Shown here: in pieces, positions 1-5,888 of the stretch | Numbering within the stretch: position 1 is the stretch's first letter | Layout: each line of letters starts with the position of its first letter | Assembly: GCA_035546355.1 (NCBI GenBank) | Contig: DATKEH010000345.1 | Location: forward strand, 1 to 11,470 | Direction of reading: 5' to 3' | DNA from: DATKEH01 sp035546355 | GTDB lineage: Bacteria > Acidobacteriota > Thermoanaerobaculia > Multivoradales > JAIOJS01 | DNA: 11,470 nt | Notes under the pieces: model-generated | What the model was told of the DNA's origin: nothing | What the model saw: only the letters and a program-made list of their open reading frames with translations | The model's database searches: none | Translations under genes and position numbers: made by a program

Positions 1-1273
1 ACGCCGTCCCGGCCAGCACCTCCACCGGGCTGCGGCCGCCGTTGTGCCACAGCGCGTCGGCGGCCTGCAGCTCGCCGGGAGGGGCGCAGCGGCTGATGCC
101 GAGGTTGGCCAGCGCGTCGCGCAGCTGCCACGCGCGCTCCCCCGCCAGCGCCGCCCCCTGCAGCCGCCCCTGCCAGGGGAAGAGCAGGCCCGCCAGGGCG
201 TCGAGATCGGCGAGGGGGTGCACCCGCACCGTCCGCAGGCCGGGCGACGGCCGCAGGGGCGGCAGGGGCTCGACGACGACCGTCCCCAGGGTCAGCGGCA
301 GGGCCGACAGCCACAGGCCGCGCATCTCGGCCTCGGCGCGCAGCTGATGGACGTGCGCGGCGGCCACCGGATCGGCCGGTCCGGGCGGCAGCTCGGCGGC
401 TACCTCGGCGAGCGCGGCGGCCAGCGCGGCGGCGAACGGCACCGCGTCGTGCTGCACGTAGACCGCCTGTACCGACAGGCAGCCGCGCTGATCGAACAGC
501 GCGACGTCGCGAGCCAGCCCGGCGGCGACGGCAGCGGCATCGGCGTCGCTAGCCACCACCGCCAGGCTGAGCTTCGGGCCGTAGTCCACCACTTTGCCGG
601 GGGCCCGCCGCGCCAGGCTCGCCATCGTCTCCCGTCCGCCGTAGGCGAGCACGCGGCTCGCCCGCGCGAGCAGCGGCGCCTCCAGCTCCTCCTGCCCGCC
701 GCGCCAGGTGATCGCCGCGGCGCCCTCGGTCAGCGCCGGCAGACGCGAGCCCAGGGCGCCGAGGAAGGCGGGGGCGAAGAGGGGTTCCGAGGACGCCGAC
801 TTGAGCAGCACCGGCAGCCGCAGCAGCAGCGCCGGCAGCAGCGGCTGCACGGCGAGCGCCGGGACGTTGCCGGCGAGCATGACGACCACCAGGCCGCGGG
901 CTCGCGCGCCGCCTGCCGCCGTCCGCAGCTCCTCCGACGGTCCTGCGGCGACGCCGCCGAGCACCGCTTCGAGGGCGGCCGACAGCCCTGCCGGCGACAG
1001 TCCGCTCAAGCGGGCCAGGGCGGGGTCGAGCGCCTGCCGCTCCGGCGACTCGGGATCGCGGAACCGGGACACGGTGTCGCCCCAGGCCGCCAGCAGCTCG
1101 CCGTCGGCGAGCTCGCGCAACGCCGCGCCGCCGCGCTCGGCGAGATGACGGGCCAGCTCCGCGAGCCGCGGCGGGCTCCACTGCGCGGCGTGCCAGTAGA
1201 CGCCGGCTCGCGCCGCCACCTGGGTCGCCAGCGGCGGGCAGGAGGGGGGGTGCGCGGCGTCGTCCGCCCTCAC
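1..1273 (-). CDS. luxC: LuxC-family acyl-CoA reductase, 3' end cut by the window edge
   Basis: LuxC-family enzymes (PF05893, aldehyde-dehydrogenase-like fold) reduce an activated fatty acyl group to a fatty aldehyde with NADPH, classically with acyl groups delivered by LuxE. The minus-strand frame is open from 1273 to the left edge and shows 424 residues. Family features seen are AGNVP at about 134-138, AYGG and a DYGPK stretch mid-protein, DQRGCLS with candidate catalytic Cys265, and GISRCAPPGEL near 392-402 followed by WHNGG. The family is usually about 400-490 residues, so only a short C-terminal part is missing. The chosen start is GTG at 1271-1273, which overlaps the upstream TGA as GTGA. 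No Shine-Dalgarno is evident there, so translation is probably coupled to the upstream VWA/FHA gene. A LuxE homologue lies two genes upstream on the same strand. The family call is firm. The true substrate is unknown, because no luciferase genes are visible. Confidence 0.9.
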   Translation of the reverse strand, partial: MRADDAAHPPSCPPLATQVAARAGVYWHAAQWSPPRLAELARHLAERGGAALRELADGELLAAWGDTVSRFRDPESPERQALDPALARLSGLSPAGLSAALEAVLGGVAAGPSEELRTAAGGARARGLVVVMLAGNVPALAVQPLLPALLLRLPVLLKSASSEPLFAPAFLGALGSRLPALTEGAAAITWRGGQEELEAPLLARASRVLAYGGRETMASLARRAPGKVVDYGPKLSLAVVASDADAAAVAAGLARDVALFDQRGCLSVQAVYVQHDAVPFAAALAAALAEVAAELPPGPADPVAAAHVHQLRAEAEMRGLWLSALPLTLGTVVVEPLPPLRPSPGLRTVRVHPLADLDALAGLLFPWQGRLQGAALAGERAWQLRDALANLGISRCAPPGELQAADALWHNGGRSPVEVLAGTA

Positions 1274-2610
1274 CCGAGGTAGCTGCGGAACTCGAGCTCC
1301 GCCTGCCCGGCGTGGATCTGGTCGCCGGAGGCGAGGCGTGCCGCCCGCACCCGCCGCCGGTTGAGGAAGGTGCCGTTGGTCGAGGCGAGGTCGATCAGGT
1401 AGTAGTAGCCGTTGTCGGGCACCACCTTGAAATGGTGCGCCGACAGCGCCGGGTCGAACAGCACCAGGCTGTTGCCGATCGGCGCCCGGCCGACGGCGAA
1501 GGCCTTGTCGGAGCGCAGCAGGTAGGTGCGCTGCGTCTCCCCCGGCTCGCGCACCACCAGCAGGCTCTTGTCGGTCATCACCCGCGTCTGCTCGAGCACG
1601 CCGGGATTGGTGTCGTTCTCCAGCGCCGCCGGCTCGAGCTTGAGCTCGGTGGTCTCGGCGATCGGCGCTGCCTCGCGATCCTGCAGGCGGGCCAGCAGCT
1701 CCTCTTCGTCGCAGTGGGAGCACCCGGTCTCGTCGGGCGCCAGCTCGCTGCCGCAGCGCGGACAGAAGCGGGTGCGGGGGTGGGTGGTCCGCCGCGCCGC
1801 CAGCACCACCGCGGCGATCGCCGCCAGCAGCGCCACCGGCAGCAGCAGCAGCAGGGGCCGACGCCACAGCGGCGTCACCTCGTCCCGCGCCGCGCCGGCT
1901 TCTCCGCCGTCCGGCTGGCGCTCCGCCGGCAGGGCGGCCGGGACGGCCGCCGCCGTCTCGGCCGCCGACGCGCCGGCCGCCGCCGCAGGCTCGGTGGCGG
2001 CAGTCGCCGCCGCGCGCTCGGCCGCGAGTCGCTCCAGCACCGCCGTCAGGCTGGCGCCTGAGACTTCCCGCGGGCTGCCCAGGTGGGTGCCGCCGGTGAG
2101 CAGGGCGAGGCGGCGCAGGCCCCGCTCCTCGATCCGCCGGCCCATCGCCACGGTCACCAGCCGCACGCCCTGCGCCTGGCCGAGCCGGGCGACGTCCTCG
2201 ACGGTAGTCGCCGAGTTCTCGTCCCGTCCGTCGGTGACGGTGAGGACGACGCCGCCGTCGACGAGCTCGCGGGCGGCGACGAACAGCGCATCGTGCAACA
2301 GGGTGAAGTTGCCGCGCGGCTGCAGGCCTTCGAGGGCGGTGGCCACCTCGGCCGGCGGTGCGCCCAACGGCGTCACCCAGCGCGGGGCGTCGTCGAATGC
2401 CAGCAGCCCGGTGGGGGTGTCGGCCGGCAGCTGGCGCAGCGCCGCGGCGAGGGTGCCGGTGGCGGAAGCGAGCTCGTCGGCGCGCAGCGAACGGCTGGTG
2501 TCGACGGCCACCACCAGCGGGGGTGGCGCCGCCACGGCGGCGGCGGCTAGCATTCCGGCGGTGAGGAGGAGCAGGCTCCGGTGGAGGTGACGGGCGCGAT
2601 CGAGGACCAT
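1270..2610 (-). CDS. Membrane protein with periplasmic VWA domain and cytoplasmic zinc ribbon plus FHA domain
   Basis: 446 residues. A signal-like hydrophobic segment (about 11-28) precedes a von Willebrand A domain (about 31-195) with the MIDAS motif DTSRS at 37-41, a Thr near 103 and TDGRDE at 126-131. An Ala-rich linker (about 198-245), one membrane segment (about 252-272), a CxxC/CxxC zinc ribbon (Cys283, 286, 297, 300) and a C-terminal FHA domain (about 365-446) follow. The FHA domain has GR at 374-375, Ser390/His392 and STNG at 410-413, the residues that bind phosphothreonine. Predicted topology puts VWA in the periplasm and FHA in the cytoplasm. An ETTE motif (319-322) and further threonines before the FHA domain recall GarA/OdhI-type kinase sites. 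The ATG has AGGAG 6 nt upstream. The gene overlaps luxC by 4 bp. The architecture is clear. The role, probably as a phospho-dependent adaptor, is inferred. Confidence 0.9.
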   Translation of the reverse strand: MVLDRARHLHRSLLLLTAGMLAAAAVAAPPPLVVAVDTSRSLRADELASATGTLAAALRQLPADTPTGLLAFDDAPRWVTPLGAPPAEVATALEGLQPRGNFTLLHDALFVAARELVDGGVVLTVTDGRDENSATTVEDVARLGQAQGVRLVTVAMGRRIEERGLRRLALLTGGTHLGSPREVSGASLTAVLERLAAERAAATAATEPAAAAGASAAETAAAVPAALPAERQPDGGEAGAARDEVTPLWRRPLLLLLPVALLAAIAAVVLAARRTTHPRTRFCPRCGSELAPDETGCSHCDEEELLARLQDREAAPIAETTELKLEPAALENDTNPGVLEQTRVMTDKSLLVVREPGETQRTYLLRSDKAFAVGRAPIGNSLVLFDPALSAHHFKVVPDNGYYYLIDLASTNGTFLNRRRVRAARLASGDQIHAGQAELEFRSYLG

Positions 2611-2616
2611 GGCGGG

Positions 2617-2621
2617 CTCCT
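2617..2621 (-). promoter_or_regulatory. Ribosome binding site of the VWA/FHA gene, partly within a small hairpin
   Basis: On the minus strand AGGAG sits 6 nt before the ATG at 2610 and fixes that start. The overlapping stretch at 2619-2629 forms a 4-bp stem with a 3-nt loop (CCTT-CGC-AAGG) that would cover the first bases of the Shine-Dalgarno. The stem is short, so any regulatory effect is speculative. Confidence 0.55.
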
Positions 2622-2682
2622 TGCGAAGGGGACCCTACACGGTAGCAGGCAAAACGCCTCTTCGCCAGGCAGCGGTCGCCGG

Positions 2683-4047
2683 TCACCAGCGCCAGCGCAG
2701 CGTCGCCAGGTACTCGTCGTTCTCCGCCTCGCGGCCGCTCTTGAGGATGAAGCGGTTGCGGGCGTACTCGAGCGTCAGGTCGGTCCCGGGGACGATTCCC
2801 AGCCGCACGCCGGCGTCGAGCTTGTCCCACTCCCAGCTGACGCTCGGAACCGGCGTCAGCGGGTGGTTGGCGAAGTCGGGGTCGAGCCTGGAGTAGCGGG
2901 CCGCCGGCGCCACGAAGGGGAAGAGCTGCTGGCCGGCCAGCGCCCAGCGCACCGGCAGCTCGATCGACCAGGCGGCCTCCACTTCCCAGCCGGTGCGGGG
3001 CAGGCCGGCGAGCTCCTGGTCGACGTACTGGGCGAAGAGGGTGACGCCGCCGTAGTAGAGCCACAGGTTGCCGCCGACCTCCCGCTTCTCGTCCCCCGCC
3101 AGCGGCAGCGGCGTCAGGTTCCCCGGCCCCAGCAGCAGATCGAGGTCGCCGCCGTAGACGGTGCCCTCGAGGTCGACGGTGTCGGCCAGCGTGCGCTCGT
3201 ACCCCCAGGCGAGGAGCTCGAGGCCCCGTTCCCCCGTCTCGTCGCCGAAGCGCAGGCCGACGCCGATACCGAGCTCGGGATCGCCGTCCACGTCGACGTC
3301 TTCGACCTCGGCGTCGTAGAGGATCAGGATGCCGCTCCCCAGGGCGTGGCGCGGGTGCGGGTTGCGCAGCTGCTCCAGCGTGCCGTTGTCGCCGGCCAGC
3401 GCATTGGGGTCGCGGATGAAGACCGGGTTGCCCTGGGTGACCGAACCCTTGAGGTAGAGGTGCCGTCCGAGGTCGACGCCGAGCTCGACGCCGGTGTCCT
3501 CGAAGCGGTTGAAGGCGGTCGAGACCAGGCCGTAGCTCTCGAGATGCCGGTCGTCCTGGCGCTCGAAGTGGCCGAACTTTCCGACCTTCAAGTAGGCGCC
3601 GCTGCCCGCGGGGAGCGTGGCTGGCGGCATCTCGCGGCCGAAGCGCAGCCACGCCTCGTCGACGTCCACCTTCTTGTCGCCGGAGGTCGGGTTGCGGTCG
3701 TAGAGGTCGATCATGTCGACCTTCAGGTGGGCGGCCAGCAGCTCGCTCCAGGTGGCGTCGACGAACAGCGTGACGGCGGACAGCTCGAGGCTGGTGCCGG
3801 GGTCGACGGTCTGCAGGAAGGCGCGGTCCTGTCCCGGCGGCAGCTGCTCGGGAGGAAAGGGGAAGGGCACGGGGAAGCGGTTCTCGTCGCTGCGCCGCAG
3901 GTGGGCCTTGGCCTCGATGCCGAAGCGCACGGTGGGGCCCAGCCGCGGTCCCTCCTCCCCCTCCCCCTGGGCGGCGAGCGGCGCGCAGAGGGTGGCGGCG
4001 AGCAGCGGGACGCAGCGAGCGACAGACCGGAAGGGGTGGATGCGCAC
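2683..4047 (-). CDS. Outer-membrane beta-barrel protein, porin-like
   Basis: 454 residues with a cleavable signal peptide (basic start, hydrophobic run about 11-26, likely cleavage near LAAQ at 24-27). The mature part has many alternating hydrophobic/polar strands separated by Asp/Gly/Asn-rich loops, such as GVELGVDLG, GIGVGLRFG and LWLYYGGVTLFAQYV. It ends in LRWRW, and a C-terminal aromatic residue is typical of proteins inserted by the BAM complex. No lipobox follows the signal. The most likely role is a diffusion or substrate channel in the outer membrane. I cannot assign a substrate or a named family. The start is GTG at 4045-4047 with AGGAG 7 nt upstream. The gene lies 73 bp downstream of luxE and 72 bp upstream of the VWA/FHA gene on the same strand, so all four genes may be one transcript. 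Barrel and location are well supported, function is not. Confidence 0.8.
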   Translation of the reverse strand: MRIHPFRSVARCVPLLAATLCAPLAAQGEGEEGPRLGPTVRFGIEAKAHLRRSDENRFPVPFPFPPEQLPPGQDRAFLQTVDPGTSLELSAVTLFVDATWSELLAAHLKVDMIDLYDRNPTSGDKKVDVDEAWLRFGREMPPATLPAGSGAYLKVGKFGHFERQDDRHLESYGLVSTAFNRFEDTGVELGVDLGRHLYLKGSVTQGNPVFIRDPNALAGDNGTLEQLRNPHPRHALGSGILILYDAEVEDVDVDGDPELGIGVGLRFGDETGERGLELLAWGYERTLADTVDLEGTVYGGDLDLLLGPGNLTPLPLAGDEKREVGGNLWLYYGGVTLFAQYVDQELAGLPRTGWEVEAAWSIELPVRWALAGQQLFPFVAPAARYSRLDPDFANHPLTPVPSVSWEWDKLDAGVRLGIVPGTDLTLEYARNRFILKSGREAENDEYLATLRWRW

Positions 4048-4099
4048 CGGGCGACTCCTGGAATTGGGGGACGGGGTTCGAGGGGACTCTACAACGGTC

Positions 4100-4116
4100 C
4101 GGGCGGCGGCCGCCCG
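4100..4116. other. GC inverted repeat between luxE and the porin-like gene
   Basis: A perfect 7-bp inverted repeat (CGGGCGG, 3-nt spacer CGG, CCGCCCG) lies just after the luxE stop on the minus strand. No T-tract follows it in the direction of transcription, so it is not a canonical intrinsic terminator. It could protect the 3' end of the luxE message or partly attenuate the downstream genes. It could also be chance in such GC-rich DNA. Confidence 0.4.
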
Positions 4117-4120
4117 CTCC

Positions 4121-5173
4121 CTACTCCAGCCGCAGCTCCTCGACGGTCAGCGAGCAGCCGCGCAGCTCGGCGTCGGCCGCCCGGCCGCGGAGGCGGAATC
4201 CCCCCTCGCCGAGCCTTCCCAGGTCCTCGGTGAGCACGGCGGCGACCGAGCCGGCGTTGGCGAGGTCGAAGAAGGCCAGCAGGCCCTCCTCTCCCGCCGG
4301 CAGGTCGGCGAGGGTGTCGGCCGACAGCACCCGCACGCCCAGCCAGTGAGGGGGGACGAACAGCTCGCGATCGCCGCCGAGAAGGGTGGCCGTGTAGGCC
4401 TGGCTGGAGAGCTCGCTCATGCCGTACTCCCGCACCACCTGCTCGGCGGGGATGCCCAGGGTCGCGCCGACCCGCGCCGTCAGATCCGCCGGCTCCAGCG
4501 CCGTCGTCCGGCCCTTGAAGCCGCCGGTGTCGAACAGCACGCTGCCGGGGCTCATGCGGAAGCGCAGCGTCCGGCGCTCCAGCGCATCGAGCAGCTGCGC
4601 CAGCGCGAACGAGGTGGCGAGCACCACCACCGGCCGTTTCTCCCGCTGCCGGGCCGCGAGCCAGGAGCGGGCGGCGGGGACGTCGACGCCGCGCGAGCCG
4701 AAGGCATGGGCGCTGCCTTCGCCCGCGAACCGGCGCAGCACGTGGTCGACCATGAAGGAGAGGCTCGAATCGGGCGCCTGCTGGCGGTCCGGGACCAGGG
4801 CCAGCATCGGCGGCAGGTGCAGGCGCGGCAGGCAGAAACGGGGGAACGAGGCGTCGACGGCGGCGCGGTAGAGCTGCGGCCAGGGCTGGAAGTGGCTGCT
4901 GCGTCCGCCGCCGCGCGTGCCGCTCGAGCGGAAGACCTCGCGCGCTTCCGCGGCGTGCAGCTCGAGGCTCTTGAAGGCGAGAGTCGGCACCGGCGGCACG
5001 TCCCGCCAGCTGCGCGCGGCGTCCGGTAGCAGGCCGCGCCGCTGCCACAGCCGGCGTACTTCCGGGATGTGGGCGTGCTGAAAGGTCGCCACCTCCAGGG
5101 CCAGCCGGTCGAAGTCGTCGGCGGCGGGATCGGCGATGAAGCGACGCACCCGCTCGGCCAGCATGGCGGCCAT
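4121..5173 (-). CDS. luxE: LuxE-family acyl-protein synthetase (adenylate-forming)
   Basis: 350 residues, close to the usual 360-380 of LuxE (PF04443). LuxE activates a fatty acid with ATP to acyl-AMP, takes the acyl group on a cysteine and passes it to LuxC. Family signatures seen are FKSLEL at 67-72, the phosphate-binding loop FRSSGTRGGG at 81-90, LFDTGGFKGR at 213-222 and EYGMSELSSQAY at 249-260, which is the adenylate-forming core motif. Cys340 in RGCSL lies 10 residues from the C-terminus, matching the near-terminal position of the acylated cysteine of Photobacterium LuxE; that equivalence is my inference. The ATG at 5171-5173 has AAGGAG 8 nt upstream, and a second ATG at codon 4 is possible. 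It heads the minus-strand cluster that ends in luxC and is divergent from the cupredoxin gene. No luciferase is visible, so the aldehyde is probably used for lipid or wax-type chemistry rather than light. Confidence 0.9.
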   Translation of the reverse strand: MAAMLAERVRRFIADPAADDFDRLALEVATFQHAHIPEVRRLWQRRGLLPDAARSWRDVPPVPTLAFKSLELHAAEAREVFRSSGTRGGGRSSHFQPWPQLYRAAVDASFPRFCLPRLHLPPMLALVPDRQQAPDSSLSFMVDHVLRRFAGEGSAHAFGSRGVDVPAARSWLAARQREKRPVVVLATSFALAQLLDALERRTLRFRMSPGSVLFDTGGFKGRTTALEPADLTARVGATLGIPAEQVVREYGMSELSSQAYTATLLGGDRELFVPPHWLGVRVLSADTLADLPAGEEGLLAFFDLANAGSVAAVLTEDLGRLGEGGFRLRGRAADAELRGCSLTVEELRLE

Positions 5174-5207
5174 TATCTCCGCTCCTTGCTATCATTTCTC
5201 CACTTCG
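5174..5207. promoter_or_regulatory. 34-bp divergent intergenic region between luxE and the cupredoxin gene
   Basis: Only 34 bp separate the two divergent start codons. It holds the luxE Shine-Dalgarno (AAGGAG on the minus strand, 5182-5187). On the plus strand TATCAT at 5190-5195 resembles a -10 box and is followed by 12 nt before the ATG. That would put transcription start only a few bases before the cupredoxin ATG, and no plus-strand Shine-Dalgarno is present, so a nearly leaderless message is possible. I see no convincing -35 box. A luxE promoter would have to lie within the start of the cupredoxin gene. Confidence 0.35.
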
Positions 5208-5885
5208 ATGCCCCGCGCTGTCGCCCTCTTCGCGCTGGCCGTCGCGATCACGCCGCTGGCCGCACCGGCTGCGGCCGCCGAGCTCGGCGGCCGGGTGGAG
5301 GTGCGGCAGCGGAGCCGCTCGCTGGCGGGGGAGGCCGAGCGGGCGGTGGTGTATTTCTCGCCCAGCCACAAGGCGCCCGTCACGCCGCCGGCGACAGCTT
5401 TCGAGGTCGTCACCGAGGGGAAGGAATTCGCGCCGCGATTGCTGGCGGTGCCGCTGGGCAGCCGCGTGCGGTTCCCCAATCGCGACCCGATACTGCACAA
5501 CGTGTTCTCGGTGTCGGGGGGCAACGCCTTCGACCTCGGCCTCTACGACCGCGGGCCCGGACGGGACGTCACCTTCGACGAGCCGGGGTTGGTGAGGGTC
5601 TTCTGCAACGTCCACCACTCGATGGTGGCGTACGTGCTGGTCCTCGACACGCCCTACTTCACCCGCCCCGACGGGCACGGGGCCTTTCGCCTCGCCGGCC
5701 TCCCTGACGCTCCCGGCACCCTCACCGTCTGGCACGAGCGCAGCGACCCCTGGTCGCGGCAGCTCGAGCGCCCGCACGGCGCGCCCCTCGAGATCACCCT
5801 CGAGGCCTCCCGGCCGCGCGTTCCCAAGCACATGAACAAGCTCGGCAAGCCCTACCGCAAGGAGCGCGGGCGGGACTACCGCTGA
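5208..5885 (+). CDS. Secreted cupredoxin-like copper protein with C-terminal carboxypeptidase-regulatory-like segment
   Basis: 225 residues from the ATG at 5208. A signal peptide (hydrophobic 4-20, likely cleavage after AAA at about 22-24) sends it to the periplasm. The core (about 73-147) is plastocyanin-like, with LGSRVRFPNRD, His97 in LHNVFS and the C-terminal copper loop CNVHHSM, where Cys133, His136 and Met139 are candidate type 1 copper ligands. Residues 148-200 (TRPDGHGAFRLAGLP and after) look like a carboxypeptidase regulatory-like beta domain. Proteins of this type are often labelled methylamine utilization protein, but no methylamine dehydrogenase genes are here, so I do not use that name. 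An in-frame ATG at 5136 would overlap luxE and put 24 unlikely residues before the signal peptide. The stop is 3 bp before the kinase start, so the two are probably cotranscribed and perhaps functionally paired. Whether it transfers electrons, carries copper or acts as a redox ligand is unknown. Confidence 0.85.
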   Translation: MPRAVALFALAVAITPLAAPAAAAELGGRVEVRQRSRSLAGEAERAVVYFSPSHKAPVTPPATAFEVVTEGKEFAPRLLAVPLGSRVRFPNRDPILHNVFSVSGGNAFDLGLYDRGPGRDVTFDEPGLVRVFCNVHHSMVAYVLVLDTPYFTRPDGHGAFRLAGLPDAPGTLTVWHERSDPWSRQLERPHGAPLEITLEASRPRVPKHMNKLGKPYRKERGRDYR

Positions 5886-5888
5886 GCC

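Noticed and set aside
44..1282. A 412-residue open frame on the plus strand
   Set aside because: It is antisense to luxC; the product is Arg/Gln/Gly-rich without motifs, whereas the minus-strand frame carries clear LuxC signatures.
2581..4233. A 550-residue open frame on the plus strand
   Set aside because: It is antisense to the porin-like gene, which has a signal peptide, beta-strand pattern, aromatic C-terminus and ribosome site. The plus-strand product has none of these.
1..5173. A bioluminescence operon
   Set aside because: LuxC and LuxE homologues are present, but no LuxA, LuxB or LuxD is visible, and such homologues are widespread in dark bacteria.
5136..5207. Upstream ATG for the cupredoxin gene
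   Set aside because: It would overlap luxE and place 24 non-signal residues before a clear signal peptide; the ATG at 5208 is the better start.
5208..5885. Naming the cupredoxin a methylamine utilization protein
   Set aside because: That label is often attached to similar proteins, but no methylamine dehydrogenase or maturation genes are in the window and the sequence does not show such a role.
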